Origin: Paraburkholderia haematera | GTDB lineage: Bacteria > Pseudomonadota > Gammaproteobacteria > Burkholderiales > Burkholderiaceae | DNA length: 64,000 nt | Direction: 5' to 3' | Assembly (NCBI RefSeq): GCF_905220975.1 | Contig: NZ_CAJNBK010000002.1 | Coordinates: 62,001 to 126,000, forward strand | Part shown: positions 1 to 9,823 of the stretch, piece by piece | How positions within the stretch are numbered: position 1 is the first letter of the stretch | How the letters are laid out: every line of letters starts with the position of its first letter | Made by a program: the position numbers and the translations under genes | Notes under the pieces: generated by a model | Seen by the model: the letters and a program-made list of their open reading frames with translations, nothing else | Told to the model about the DNA's origin: nothing | The model's database searches: none

Positions 1-1470
1 ACGGTCGTAGATGCGCACTTCGGCCGGGCACGCGCCTGCTGCGCTGACCCAGTGAATGTTGCCCTTGACCTTGTAGGTGTTCGCGCCTTCGGTGCCCGAT
101 TTGCTGTCCGGGAAGTAGTTGCAGTGGACTGCGACGATGTTGCCGTTCTCGTCCTTATCCGCGCCAATGCACTCGATGACGTAGCCGTAGCGCAGACGCA
201 CCTTGTTGCCCGGGAACAGGCGGAAGTAGCCCTTCGGCGGCGTTTCGGTGTAGTCCTCGCGTTCGATCCACAGTTCGCGAGAGATCGGGAACTCGCGCAC
301 ACCCATTTCCGGATGATGCGGATGGACCGGTGCGCTGCACAGCTCGGTCAGGCCTTCCGGGAAGTTGTCGATGATCAGCTTGATCGGGTCGAGCACGGCC
401 GCGATGCGCGGCGCCTTGTCGTCCAGATCGTCGCGCAGCGCGCCTTCGAACACGCTCATGTCGATCCATGAATCGACCTTGGTCACGCCAATGCGCTCGC
501 AGAACAACTGGATCGCTTCCGGCGTGAAGCCGCGGCGGCGCACACCGACGATAGTCGGCATGCGCGGATCGTCCCAGCCCTCGACGTGGCCTTCAGTCAC
601 CAGTTGCAGCAATTTGCGCTTGCTGGTGATCGCATAGGTGAGGTTCAGGCGGGAAAACTCGATTTGTTGCGGCAGCGGGCGCGTGAAGATTCCTGCCTCG
701 GCCAGCTCGTTCAGAATCCAGTCGTACAGCGGACGGTGGTCTTCGAACTCGAGCGTGCACAGCGAATGCGTGATGTTTTCCAACGCGTCCGAGATGCAGT
801 GCGTGTAGTCGTACATCGGGTACACGCACCACGTGTCGCCGGTGCGGTAGTGATGCGCAAAGCGGATGCGGTAGATAACCGGGTCGCGCATGTTGAAGTT
901 CGGCGACGACATGTCGATCTTCGCGCGCAGCACGTGCTCGCCTTCCTTGAACTCACCGGCTTTCATGCGGCGGAACAGGTCGAGGTTTTCCTGCACCGAA
1001 CGTTCGCGGAAGCGCGACGGCGTGCCGACTTCGGAGGCCGAGCCGCGGTTCGCGCGCATTTCTTCGGCCGACTGGCTATCCACATACGCCTTGCCGCGTT
1101 CGATCAGCAATTCGGCGAATTCGTACAGTTTGTCGTAGTAGTCGCTGGCAAAGTAAAGCTGTTCCTTGCCGCCTTTTTCCCATTCGAAACCGAGCCAGCG
1201 CACGGAGTCGATAATCGAGTCGACGTACTCGACGCTTTCCTTTTCCGGATTCGTATCGTCGAAGCGCAGATGGCACACGCCGCCGTAGCTGCGCGCCACG
1301 CCGAAGTTCAGGCAGATGCTCTTGGCGTGACCAATGTGCAGGTAGCCGTTCGGCTCGGGCGGGAAGCGCGTTTCGACGCGCTGACCCCATTTGCCGTTAC
1401 GGTTGTCTTCGTCAATGATGTTGCGAATGAAATTGGATGCCGCTGGCGCGTCGTTGCGTTCGGTATTCAT
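1..1470 (-). CDS. glnS: Glutaminyl-tRNA synthetase, 3' end beyond window
   Basis: Class I aminoacyl-tRNA synthetase that charges tRNA-Gln in the cytoplasm. The reading frame is open for 490 codons from the ATG at 1470 to the left edge, so only the C-terminal part of the anticodon-binding domain is missing; the family is usually about 550-580 residues. The class I HIGH motif is at residues 45-48, in the context [15 protein letters not shown]. The second signature has the GlnRS form SKRKL, in place of KMSKS, about two thirds of the way along what is visible. The frame reads through to VRIYDR at the edge, as expected in the first beta-barrel of the anticodon-binding region. No neighbouring gene is close enough to suggest an operon on the upstream side. 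The identification is secure. Confidence 0.97.
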   Translation of the reverse strand, partial: MNTERNDAPAASNFIRNIIDEDNRNGKWGQRVETRFPPEPNGYLHIGHAKSICLNFGVARSYGGVCHLRFDDTNPEKESVEYVDSIIDSVRWLGFEWEKGGKEQLYFASDYYDKLYEFAELLIERGKAYVDSQSAEEMRANRGSASEVGTPSRFRERSVQENLDLFRRMKAGEFKEGEHVLRAKIDMSSPNFNMRDPVIYRIRFAHHYRTGDTWCVYPMYDYTHCISDALENITHSLCTLEFEDHRPLYDWILNELAEAGIFTRPLPQQIEFSRLNLTYAITSKRKLLQLVTEGHVEGWDDPRMPTIVGVRRRGFTPEAIQLFCERIGVTKVDSWIDMSVFEGALRDDLDDKAPRIAAVLDPIKLIIDNFPEGLTELCSAPVHPHHPEMGVREFPISRELWIEREDYTETPPKGYFRLFPGNKVRLRYGYVIECIGADKDENGNIVAVHCNYFPDSKSGTEGANTYKVKGNIHWVSAAGACPAEVRIYDR

Positions 1471-1953
1471 GCGAGAAGGTGAAAGTCGGTCGGGGACACG
1501 CAATGCGCCCACTTATCCGTCAATTCTACCTGACACGTTCGCTCGCGGCAGGCGAGTGCGGCGAGCAGCCAACGTTTGAGCGGTTTTTGGGGCCGGACGG
1601 GATCCTGCAAGCTGTGTTTAAGCTGCTGTAACAGGAGGTAAAACGTTTTGTTGGCGCATGCGCCGGCGACTTAGGATGCGGGCGGCGCACTCTCCACGCG
1701 CCGCGCACGGGCAGCCTGTTCGTTCATCGATTTTTCCCCCGGCGCCGCTCCTGCACCCGTGTCGCGCACGCGAGGCAGCTACGCTGCCAACCCGCGCCCC
1801 GCTCAACCTGCTTTGGGTTGCGCAGCCTGCGCTCCGTCGTGCAGCCCGCCAGCAGCGCGGCCGCTCGCGCAGGCCGCCTCACCCATTGGGCCGTGTTGCA
1901 CGGACGCTTTCCGTTCCTGCAACATGGTGCCGTTAGTTCCCGGAGTTTCTCGG
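1471..1953. other. Intergenic region between divergent glnS and ggt
   Basis: These 483 bases separate divergent genes and must hold both promoters. I see no convincing -35/-10 pair. A consensus Shine-Dalgarno sequence AGGAGGT lies at 1633-1639, but the only start at good spacing is TTG at 1648, which opens an 8-codon frame ending TAG at 1672. Longer frames across the region are arginine/alanine-rich and look like GC-driven noise. Confidence 0.6.
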
Positions 1954-3708
1954 ATGTCCGTCCCGTCGCATGACGCGCCTCGCGCGCCCTTCGCTTCTTC
2001 GTCTTTCGCCCGAATCGTGACGGTTGCGGCCGTATTCGCCGCGTTCACAGGCAGCTTCGTCGCGCCGGCCCCCGCGCTCGCGAAAACGCCGCCGCCCAAG
2101 GCCGTGCTGGACGCCTCGGCGGTGGCTGCGCCCGATCGCTACAGTGCCGACACCGCGCAGCAGATCTTCGCCGCCGGCGGCAACGCGGTGGACGCCGCTG
2201 TCGCGATCGCCTTCACGCTGGCCGTGACCTGTCCGGACGCGGGGAACCTTGGTGGCGGCGGGTTCATGACCGTGTTCATGGACGGCAAACCGTACTTTCT
2301 CGACTACCGCGAGCGCGCGCCGCAGCAGGCGACGCGCGACATGTACCTCGACGACAAAGGCAACCTCGTGCCGGGTATGAGCCTTGTCGGCCATCGTGCC
2401 GTGGGTGTGCCGGGCACCGTCGAGGGCATGTGGGAAGCGCAGCAGCGCTTTGGCAAGCTGAAGTGGAAGCAGGTTCTGGCGCCCGCGATCCGTTACGCCA
2501 GCGAGGGCTTCAAGGTCGAGCCGTGGTTGCAGCAGCGCCACGACGCGGCGGCGAAGAATTTCGCCGGCAAGACCAATTTCGACGCCTACTTTTCGAACCT
2601 GAAGGCGGGCGTGGTGGACCGCCAGCCTGAACTCGCGCAAACCCTCTCGCGCATCGCCAGCGACGGCGGCCGTGAGTTCTACGAAGGCCGCACCGCGGAT
2701 CTGATCGCCCAGCAGATGTACGGCCATGGTCTGGTCACGAAGCAGGACCTGATTCAATACAAGGCAGTCTGGCGCCAACCGCTCATCGCCGACTGGAACG
2801 GCTACAAGGTCGTGACCGCGCCGCCGCCGAGTTCGGGGGGCATTGGGCTGATCCAGATGCTGAAGATGAAAGCCGATCTGAAGCCGGCGTTCGATGGCCT
2901 CGAACTGAATTCCGCACCGTATATCCATCTGATCGCGCAGATCGAAGACCGCGTGTTCGCCGATCGCCAGCAATACATCGGCGACCCCGATTCGTACAAA
3001 GTCCCGGTCGACAAACTGACCGATGACGCCTACCTCGCGCAACGCGCCGACGAAGTGAAACCCGACGAAGTGCCGGGCGCCACGCCGGTCAAAGGCGGCC
3101 TCGGCGATGCGCTTCCGGAGAAAGCACAAACCACGCATTTTTCAGTGGTCGACAAGTGGGGTAACGCCGTCTCGAACACTTATACGCTGAACGGGTCTTT
3201 CGGTTCTGGTGTAGTGGTGGACGGCGGCGGTTTCCTGCTTAACGATGCGATGGACGACTTCGTCACCAAACCGGGTCCCGCCAATGCGTCCGGCGCAACG
3301 GCTGACGACCTGAACACGGTGGCGCCGGGACGCCGGCCGCTTTCGTCGATGACGCCGACCATCCTGTTGAAGGACAACAAAGTGTCGCTCGTGATCGGCA
3401 CGCCCGGCGGCTCGCGAATCCTCACGTCGATCTTCCAGGTGATGACCAACCTGTACGACTTTAATATGTCGCCTGCCGACGCTTTGGCCGCGATGCGATT
3501 CCATCATCAGTTGCTGCCACCGAAGACGATCTACTTCGAGCCGTATCATCCGATTACGGGCGAACTGGCCGACCAGTTGAAAGCCAGCGGTTACACGCTG
3601 GAAGGGCAGTCGTTCAACGGCGACGTGCAGATGATTCGCGTCGAAGGGCCGGCGCCCGAACCGGCGGCCGATCCGCGCGGCGTGGGCGTGAGCCGCGTGA
3701 TGCCTTGA
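1954..3708 (+). CDS. ggt: Gamma-glutamyltranspeptidase (secreted)
   Basis: Periplasmic Ntn-hydrolase that removes or transfers the gamma-glutamyl group of glutathione and related compounds. It is made as a proenzyme that cleaves itself into two subunits. The protein has 584 residues. A signal peptide with a hydrophobic stretch and an AlaLeuAla-type cleavage region ends near residue 43. The small subunit begins at the autoprocessing site with the catalytic Thr393, in the context TTHFSVVDKWGNAVS. Further family motifs are NLGGGGFM, PLSSMTPTI and TPGGSRI. The frame is open further upstream, but the ATG at 1954 has CGGAG eight bases before it and gives a normal export signal, so I chose it. It stands alone on the plus strand. 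Confidence 0.94.
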   Translation: MSVPSHDAPRAPFASSSFARIVTVAAVFAAFTGSFVAPAPALAKTPPPKAVLDASAVAAPDRYSADTAQQIFAAGGNAVDAAVAIAFTLAVTCPDAGNLGGGGFMTVFMDGKPYFLDYRERAPQQATRDMYLDDKGNLVPGMSLVGHRAVGVPGTVEGMWEAQQRFGKLKWKQVLAPAIRYASEGFKVEPWLQQRHDAAAKNFAGKTNFDAYFSNLKAGVVDRQPELAQTLSRIASDGGREFYEGRTADLIAQQMYGHGLVTKQDLIQYKAVWRQPLIADWNGYKVVTAPPPSSGGIGLIQMLKMKADLKPAFDGLELNSAPYIHLIAQIEDRVFADRQQYIGDPDSYKVPVDKLTDDAYLAQRADEVKPDEVPGATPVKGGLGDALPEKAQTTHFSVVDKWGNAVSNTYTLNGSFGSGVVVDGGGFLLNDAMDDFVTKPGPANASGATADDLNTVAPGRRPLSSMTPTILLKDNKVSLVIGTPGGSRILTSIFQVMTNLYDFNMSPADALAAMRFHHQLLPPKTIYFEPYHPITGELADQLKASGYTLEGQSFNGDVQMIRVEGPAPEPAADPRGVGVSRVMP

Positions 3709-3786
3709 AACGCGGCTTCTTTGGTGCGGCGAAGCGACAAATTGCTGAGGCAGAGTGCGGAAACTTAGGGCGGAAATGCACTGGAT

Positions 3787-3858
3787 AACGCATCTGAGAA
3801 ACGCATCTGAGAAACGCACCTGAGAAACGCACCTCAGAAGCGCACCTCAGAAGCGCAC
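3787..3858. repeat. 13-nt tandem repeat array
   Basis: Five and a half direct copies of a 13-base unit (consensus GAAACGCACCTGA) run from 3787 to 3858, between ggt and the next gene. Units drift in order: early copies carry GCATCTGA, later ones GCACCTCA. Each early unit contains TGA, and because 13 is not a multiple of three, successive units put stop codons in all three plus-strand frames. The array ends 29 bases before the next start codon. Confidence 0.9.
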
Positions 3859-3887
3859 TTAAAAATCGAACTGCGACGGGGAATGCG

Positions 3888-4448
3888 ATGAGCGGACAAA
3901 AACTAAACGTACTCGTGCTGCCGGGCTACCAGAATTCCGGCGCGGGCCATTGGCAGACGCGCTGGGAAGCGCTCGATCCCGCTTTCGTGCGCGTGCAGAT
4001 GCCGGACTGGGATCATGTGGCGCGCGACGCGTGGTGCCGCACGCTCGACGCCGCGGTGGCCGCAGCCGACTCGCCCGTGGTGTTCGCCGCGCACAGCCTT
4101 GGCTGTCTGACGGCCGCCTTCTGGGCGTCGCGATACGCGAGCGCAACGCAGCTTGCAAAGGTGGCGGGCGCGCTGCTGGTCGCGTTGCCCGATCCGTCCG
4201 AGGCACATTTTCCGCAGAATGCCAGCGATTTCGCGCCCGTGCCGCTTTCGCGCTTGCCGTTTGCGAGCATCGTCGTGGCGAGCAGCGACGATCCGTACGG
4301 CGGCGTGCCGTTCTCGCAGACTTGCGCGAACGCGTGGGGCAGCCGCTGGATTGAGATTGGCCCGCATGGCCACATCAATGCCGACAGCGGGCTCGGTGAT
4401 TGGGACGAGGGGCGGCGCTGGCTGGCATCGCTCGGCGAGCGGCGTTGA
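3888..4448 (+). CDS. RBBP9/YdeN-family serine hydrolase
   Basis: Small cytoplasmic alpha/beta hydrolase of the RBBP9/YdeN type, 186 residues, the usual length for the family. The N terminus has the characteristic VLVLPGYQNSGAGHWQ strand and loop. The nucleophile is Ser70 in AAHSLGC. A candidate catalytic Asp lies in SSDDPYGG near residue 130 and a candidate His in GPHGHINADSG near residue 164, so the triad looks complete. GGGGA precedes the ATG at a good distance. Natural substrates of this family are mostly unknown, so no reaction is assigned. The gene sits just after the 13-nt repeat array and may be co-transcribed with ggt, but the 179-base gap leaves this open. Confidence 0.88.
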   Translation: MSGQKLNVLVLPGYQNSGAGHWQTRWEALDPAFVRVQMPDWDHVARDAWCRTLDAAVAAADSPVVFAAHSLGCLTAAFWASRYASATQLAKVAGALLVALPDPSEAHFPQNASDFAPVPLSRLPFASIVVASSDDPYGGVPFSQTCANAWGSRWIEIGPHGHINADSGLGDWDEGRRWLASLGERR

Positions 4449-4562
4449 GTATGCAATTGCGCCGATTCGGGCGATTCGGGCGAGTTCGCCGGCGCTGCCA
4501 CCTGGCGAGCGAGCTGGCACCGTCGCCAGCGTCACTGAAAACCGGCGCCGCCCGAGCCGGCC

Positions 4563-5783
4563 TCAAATCACCGACTGATCCCGCAACGCCGCGATTCGCG
4601 CCTCGTCATAGCCGAGCACCTCGCGCAGAATGCTGTCAGTGTGCTCGCCGAGCAGCGGTGGATGGGACAGCGCTTCGGGCGGCGTGCCGGTCATATTGAT
4701 CGGATTGCGCACCAGCTTGACCGTACCGCCCGACGGATGCGGCAGATCGACCCGCATGCCGCGCGCCACGACCTGCTCGTTCTCGAACACTTCGCCCAGA
4801 TCGTTGATCGGTCCGCACGGCACGCCGGCCGCCTCCAGCGCCGCGATCCATTGCTGCTTGCCCTGCAGGCGCACCATGTCGGCAAGGATCGGCACGAGAA
4901 CGTCGCGGTGACGCACGCGAGCCGGGTTGGTCGCGAATCGCTCGTCGATGGCGAGCTCGGGGCGCCCGCCTGCCTCGACGAACTTGCGGAACTGACCGTC
5001 ATTGCCGACCGCGACGATGATCCAGCCGTCGCTGGTCTGGAAGGTCTGGTAGGGCACGATGTTCGGATGGGCATTGCCCCAGCGCACGGGCGGCTGGCCA
5101 CTCGCCAGGTAATTCGAATTCATGTTGGCAAGCATGGCCACCTGCACGTCGAGCAGTGCCATGTCGATGTACTGGCCTTCGCCGGTTCGGTCGCGGTGCG
5201 TGAGCGCCGTCAGCACGGCGATGGTCGAATACATGCCGGTCATCAGGTCGGCAATCGCGACGCCGGCCTTTTGCGGGCCGCCGCCCGGCTGGCCGTCGCG
5301 CTCGCCGGTAATGCTCATGAAGCCGCCGATGCCTTGGACAATGAAGTCATAACCGGCACGCTGCGCATACGGACCGGTTTGCCCGAAGCCGGTCACCGAG
5401 CAGTAGATCAGATCGGGTTTCACTTCTTTGAGCGACGTGTAATCGAGGCCGTACTTCTTCAACTGCCCGACCTTGTAGTTCTCCAGCACCACGTCGCTTT
5501 GCGCGGCCAGTTCGCGAATGATCCGCTGGCCTTCGGGCGAAGCGATATCGACGGTGACCGAGCGCTTGTTGCGGTTCGCCGCGAGGTAATAGGCGGCTTC
5601 AGGCGTGTCGGCGCCGTCCGGTGTTTTCAGGTACGGCGGCCCCCAGTGGCGGGTATCGTCGCCGACTTCGGGCCGTTCGATCTTGATGACGTCGGCGCCA
5701 AAATCGGCGAGCGTCTGCGCGCACCAGGGTCCGGCGAGCACGCGTGTGAGATCCAGCACGCGGATATGACTGAGAGCGCCCAT
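4563..5783 (-). CDS. Class III CoA-transferase (CaiB/BaiF family)
   Basis: Moves CoA between a thioester and a free carboxylic acid through an enzyme-bound anhydride. It has 406 residues, typical for the family, and starts with the conserved IRVLDLTRVLAGPWCAQ segment. The catalytic aspartate is most likely Asp179 in GVAIADLMTGMYS, where the family aspartate falls. The next motif, DFIVQGIGG, and C-terminal IPCGPINDL-like residues (here VPCGPINDLGEV) also fit. The sequence resembles the group that includes succinyl-CoA:dicarboxylate and glutarate transferases, but no acyl-CoA dehydrogenase neighbours it, so the substrate is unassigned. GGAGA lies upstream of the ATG at 5783. Its 3' end faces that of the hydrolase gene. 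Confidence 0.9.
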   Translation of the reverse strand: MGALSHIRVLDLTRVLAGPWCAQTLADFGADVIKIERPEVGDDTRHWGPPYLKTPDGADTPEAAYYLAANRNKRSVTVDIASPEGQRIIRELAAQSDVVLENYKVGQLKKYGLDYTSLKEVKPDLIYCSVTGFGQTGPYAQRAGYDFIVQGIGGFMSITGERDGQPGGGPQKAGVAIADLMTGMYSTIAVLTALTHRDRTGEGQYIDMALLDVQVAMLANMNSNYLASGQPPVRWGNAHPNIVPYQTFQTSDGWIIVAVGNDGQFRKFVEAGGRPELAIDERFATNPARVRHRDVLVPILADMVRLQGKQQWIAALEAAGVPCGPINDLGEVFENEQVVARGMRVDLPHPSGGTVKLVRNPINMTGTPPEALSHPPLLGEHTDSILREVLGYDEARIAALRDQSVI

Positions 5784-5996
5784 ATTCTTCGATGTCTCCT
5801 ATGTAACCGAAACGGCGCGCATGTCGCCGCGGATGGAGGCAATCTTAAGCGATTCCCGCGCGCCGGCGCAGTCGGCCGAACAGCATAGGACGCGCGGCGC
5901 GTCTCGCCGTGCGGCTCGTTATCGGACCAAACGCGGCCAAACCTGGCCGAATGGCTAACCGGACGGAGCAGGCGGCGCGTACGGTCGCCGATCCCG

Positions 5997-6002
5997 TATA
6001 AT
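5997..6002 (+). promoter_or_regulatory. Candidate -10 box for alaS
   Basis: A perfect TATAAT hexamer lies 87 bases upstream of the alaS start, in otherwise GC-rich DNA. No good TTGACA-like hexamer lies 16-18 bases upstream, so it is only a candidate. Confidence 0.45.
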
Positions 6003-6089
6003 CAGTCGTTTAAGAAACAAACAGTTGGCGCATCCCCATGATGCCGCCGGTAACAGCCAGGGAACTGGCAAACCCGTCCCCCGCACGCT

Positions 6090-8714
6090 ATGAAAGCCGC
6101 CGAAATCCGCGAGAAATTCCTCAAGTTCTTCGAATCGAAGGGCCATTCGATCGTTCGCTCGTCGAGCCTTGTGCCCGGCAACGACCCGACGCTGCTCTTC
6201 ACCAATTCGGGAATGGTGCAGTTCAAAGATGTGTTCCTCGGCGCGGAATCGCGTCCGTATTCGCGCGCCACGACAGCGCAGCGCAGCGTGCGCGCCGGCG
6301 GCAAGCACAACGATCTGGAAAACGTCGGCTACACCGCGCGTCACCACACGTTCTTCGAAATGCTGGGCAACTTCTCGTTCGGCGACTACTTCAAGCGCGA
6401 TGCGATCCACTACGCGTGGGAGTTGCTGACGGGCGTGTACCAACTGCCGAAAGACAAGCTGTGGGTCACCGTCTATCACGAAGATGACGAAGCGCACGAC
6501 ATCTGGGCGAAGGAAGTGGGCGTGCCGGTCGAGCGGATCATCCGCATCGGCGACAACAAGGGCGCGCGTTATGCGTCGGACAACTTCTGGCAGATGGCTG
6601 ACGTCGGCCCGTGCGGCCCGTGCTCGGAAATCTTCTACGACCACGGCCCGGACGTGTGGGGCGGCCCTCCGGGGTCTCCTGAGGAAGACGGCGACCGCTA
6701 CATCGAGATCTGGAATCTCGTGTTCATGCAGTTCAGCCGCGACGCGCAAGGCAACATGACGCCGCTGCCCAAGCAGTGCGTCGATACGGGCATGGGTCTC
6801 GAGCGTATTGCCGCGGTTCTGCAGCACGTGCACAGCAACTACGAAATCGACCTGTTCCAGGCGCTCATCAAGGCCGCGGGCCGCGAAACCGGCGTGGCCG
6901 ATCTGACGAACAACTCGCTGAAGGTGATTGCCGATCACATCCGCGCCTGCTCGTTCCTCATTGTGGACGGTGTGATTCCGGGCAACGAAGGCCGCGGCTA
7001 CGTGCTGCGCCGGATCGTGCGCCGCGCGATCCGCCACGGCTACAAGCTGGGCAAGAAGGGTTCGTTCTTCCACCGCATGGTGACGGACCTCGTCGCGCAG
7101 ATGGGCGAGGCCTATCCGGAGTTGAAAGACGCGGAGCAACGCGTGACCGACGTGCTGCGTCAGGAAGAAGAGCGCTTCTTCGAGACCATCGAGCATGGCA
7201 TGTCGATTCTCGAAAGCACGCTGGCCGATCTGGAAGCGAAGGGCGGCAAGACGCTCGACGGCGAACTCGCGTTCAAACTGCACGACACCTACGGCTTCCC
7301 GCTCGATCTGACGGCAGACGTGTGCCGCGAGCGCGAAGTGACGGTCGACGAGTCCGCCTTCGACGAAGCGATGGCGCGTCAGCGCGAACAGGCTCGCGCG
7401 GCGGGCAAGTTCAAGATGGCACAGGGTCTCGAATACTCGGGCGCGAAGACCACCTTCCACGGCTATGAAGAAATCATCTTCGACGACGCGAAAGTGATCG
7501 CGCTATATGTCGACGGCGCATCGGTCAAAGAAGTCAGCAACGGTCAGCAGGCGGTCGTCGTGCTCGACCACACGCCGTTCTACGCGGAGTCGGGCGGTCA
7601 GGTCGGCGACCAGGGCGTGCTGGCGAACGCGAGCTTGCGCTTTGCGGTTGCCGATACGCTGAAGGTGCAGGCCGATGTGGTCGGTCACCACGGCACGCTG
7701 GAGCAGGGCACGTTGAAGGTCGGCGACGTCGTGAAGGCGGAAATCGATGCGGTGCGTCGTGCCCGCACCGAGCGCAACCACTCGGCTACTCACCTGATGC
7801 ACAAGGCGCTGCGCGAAGTGCTCGGCTCGCACGTGCAGCAGAAAGGCTCGCTGGTCGATGCGGACAAGACCCGTTTCGACTTCGCGCACAACGCGCCGAT
7901 GACCGACGAGCAGATCCGTCAGGTTGAAGCGATCGTCAACGCGGAAGTGCTGGCGAATGCGCCGGGCATCGTGAAGGTCATGCCGTTCGACGAAGCGGTG
8001 AAGGGCGGTGCAATGGCGCTGTTCGGCGAAAAGTACGGCGACGAAGTGCGCGTGCTCGACCTCGGTTTCTCGCGTGAGTTGTGCGGCGGTACGCACGTGC
8101 ATCGCACGGGCGACATTGGCCTCTTCAAGATCGTGATGGAAGGCGGCGTGGCTGCCGGTATTCGTCGCGTGGAAGCGATCACGGGCGATAACGCCGTGCG
8201 CTTCGTGCAGGATCTCGACGCGCGGATCAATGCGGCCGCGGCCGTGCTGAAGGCGCAGCCGTCGGAACTGACCCAGCGGATCGTGCAGGTGCAGGATCAG
8301 GTGAAATCGCTGGAGAAGGAACTGAGCGCATTGAAGTCGAAGATGGCTTCGAGCCAGGGCGACGAGCTTGCCGGTCAGGCAATCGAAGTGGCCGGCGTGC
8401 ATGTGCTGGCTGCAACGCTCGAAGGCGCGGACGTGAAAACGCTGCGCGAGACCGTCGACAAGCTGAAGGACAAGCTGAAGAGCGCGGCGATCGTGCTGGC
8501 TTCGGTCGAGGGCGGCAAGGTCAGTCTGATTGCCGGTGTCACGGCGGATGCAAGCAAGAAGGTCAAGGCTGGTGAGCTGGTGAACTTCGTTGCGCAGCAA
8601 GTCGGCGGCAAGGGTGGCGGGCGGCCGGACATGGCACAAGCCGGCGGTACCGAACCGGCGAATCTGGCTGCGGCGCTGGCTGGCGTGAAGGGTTGGGTCG
8701 AAGCCCAGCTTTGA
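6090..8714 (+). CDS. alaS: Alanyl-tRNA synthetase
   Basis: Class II synthetase that charges tRNA-Ala and edits mischarged Ser and Gly. The 874 residues match the usual bacterial length. The catalytic domain opens with [16 protein letters not shown] and [18 protein letters not shown]. The editing domain has its zinc ligands in [13 protein letters not shown] and [13 protein letters not shown]-terminal Ala/Lys-rich coiled segment and a glycine-rich end ([15 protein letters not shown]) form the C-Ala domain. The gene stands alone and ends at a strong terminator hairpin. Confidence 0.98.
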   Translation: MKAAEIREKFLKFFESKGHSIVRSSSLVPGNDPTLLFTNSGMVQFKDVFLGAESRPYSRATTAQRSVRAGGKHNDLENVGYTARHHTFFEMLGNFSFGDYFKRDAIHYAWELLTGVYQLPKDKLWVTVYHEDDEAHDIWAKEVGVPVERIIRIGDNKGARYASDNFWQMADVGPCGPCSEIFYDHGPDVWGGPPGSPEEDGDRYIEIWNLVFMQFSRDAQGNMTPLPKQCVDTGMGLERIAAVLQHVHSNYEIDLFQALIKAAGRETGVADLTNNSLKVIADHIRACSFLIVDGVIPGNEGRGYVLRRIVRRAIRHGYKLGKKGSFFHRMVTDLVAQMGEAYPELKDAEQRVTDVLRQEEERFFETIEHGMSILESTLADLEAKGGKTLDGELAFKLHDTYGFPLDLTADVCREREVTVDESAFDEAMARQREQARAAGKFKMAQGLEYSGAKTTFHGYEEIIFDDAKVIALYVDGASVKEVSNGQQAVVVLDHTPFYAESGGQVGDQGVLANASLRFAVADTLKVQADVVGHHGTLEQGTLKVGDVVKAEIDAVRRARTERNHSATHLMHKALREVLGSHVQQKGSLVDADKTRFDFAHNAPMTDEQIRQVEAIVNAEVLANAPGIVKVMPFDEAVKGGAMALFGEKYGDEVRVLDLGFSRELCGGTHVHRTGDIGLFKIVMEGGVAAGIRRVEAITGDNAVRFVQDLDARINAAAAVLKAQPSELTQRIVQVQDQVKSLEKELSALKSKMASSQGDELAGQAIEVAGVHVLAATLEGADVKTLRETVDKLKDKLKSAAIVLASVEGGKVSLIAGVTADASKKVKAGELVNFVAQQVGGKGGGRPDMAQAGGTEPANLAAALAGVKGWVEAQL

Positions 8715-8727
8715 TTCGGACTTGATT

Positions 8728-8781
8728 GGGCCACACGGGGCGCTGGTGGGTTTTGCGTCCCGTGTGGCCCGAGTTGTTTTT
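8728..8781 (+). terminator. alaS: Rho-independent terminator of alaS
   Basis: A 12-bp perfect stem (8728-8739 with 8759-8770) encloses a 19-base loop and is followed by a T-rich run ending in five Ts at 8777-8781. It starts 14 bases after the alaS stop. Confidence 0.88.
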
Positions 8782-8793
8782 GCCCTGGCGTGA

Positions 8794-9705
8794 TCAGGCA
8801 ACGCCTACCGGCGCATAGGCGGGTAACTTCACCGCTTCCTCTCCAGACACAAGCGTTTGCCGCAAAGCATTGAGCGCGGACGAAAAATGCCCCCGCCGCC
8901 AGACGAGCAGCGTCTCGATCACGCCAATATCGGGAAGCTCATGAACCGTAATATTGCTCGCATCGGTTTGCAGATCGAGCACTGATCGCGGCGCCACGGC
9001 CACTCCCGCGCCGGCGGCGACACACGCCACGATCGCGTGATATGAGCCGAGTTCCAAAACGCGAGCCGGCCTCACTCCATGCTCCAGATACCACTTCTCG
9101 ATGTACGCCCGGTAAGCACACCCACGCTCGAACGCGATCAGCGTCGATAAAGCGATATCCCGCACGTCGTGAATCGGCCGATGCCCTCGCGGCGACAGCA
9201 TCACCAGTTCTTCGCGGAAAACCGGCACTGTTTCGAACAATTCACCGAGCGCGGCGGGATCCGGCGGCGTCGCCACCAATGCCGCATCCACTTCGAATTC
9301 GCGGACGCGCTCGATCAGTTTTCCGGTCGTGCCCGTTTCGAGTTCCAGAGCGACATCCGGCCACTGCTGGTGATAACGCGCGAGCAATCCAGGCAGACGC
9401 GTCGCCGCGACACTTTCCATCGTGCCCAAACGCAAGCGCCCGCTCGGACGATCCTCTCGCACCGCATGGCGCGCCTCGTCGGCAAGCGCGAGCAGACGCT
9501 CCGCGTAGGGCAGCAGCGTCTCGCCAGCCGGCGTTAGAACGAGGCGCCGGCCATCGCGGATGAAAAGGTCGGTGCCCAGTTGCTCCTCGAGCTGCTTGAT
9601 GCGTGTCGTGACGTTCGATTGCACGCGATTGAGCTTGGCGGCGGCGCGCGTCACGCCGTTTTCGCGTACGACAGCACGAAAAATGGTCAAGGCGGCCAGG
9701 TCCAT
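8794..9705 (-). CDS. LysR-family transcriptional regulator
   Basis: DNA-binding regulator of 303 residues. The N-terminal winged helix-turn-helix covers about residues 1-60 (LAALTIFRAVVRENGVTRAA, then NRVQSNVTTRIKQLEEQLG). The remainder is a periplasmic-binding-protein-like effector domain. It is divergent from the MFS transporter gene across 118 bases. This arrangement usually means the LysR protein controls its divergent neighbour and itself. The effector is unknown. Confidence 0.92.
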   Translation of the reverse strand: MDLAALTIFRAVVRENGVTRAAAKLNRVQSNVTTRIKQLEEQLGTDLFIRDGRRLVLTPAGETLLPYAERLLALADEARHAVREDRPSGRLRLGTMESVAATRLPGLLARYHQQWPDVALELETGTTGKLIERVREFEVDAALVATPPDPAALGELFETVPVFREELVMLSPRGHRPIHDVRDIALSTLIAFERGCAYRAYIEKWYLEHGVRPARVLELGSYHAIVACVAAGAGVAVAPRSVLDLQTDASNITVHELPDIGVIETLLVWRRGHFSSALNALRQTLVSGEEAVKLPAYAPVGVA

Positions 9706-9823
9706 GGTTCTCTATTGAAGATGGGTTGTATCCGAATTATTCATTTTTTGTGATTGAAAGGTCAAGCTAATATGGATTAACGAAACCGGTGACCGCCGGT
9801 CCGAATCCATTTACTGTCTGCTC
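9706..9823. promoter_or_regulatory. Divergent LysR/MFS control region
   Basis: This 118-base region is AT-rich at 9740-9780, as expected for two back-to-back promoters. A short inverted repeat (ACCGG at 9785-9789, CCGGT at 9796-9800) lies near the MFS start. I could not settle on a T-N11-A LysR box. Confidence 0.5.

Noticed and set aside
3787..3858. CRISPR-like array
   Set aside because: Units are 13 bases with no spacers between them, and there are no cas genes.
8742..8749. Chi-like octamer GCTGGTGG in the alaS terminator loop
   Set aside because: A single match to a short motif in GC-rich DNA has no weight and is not near the repeat elements.
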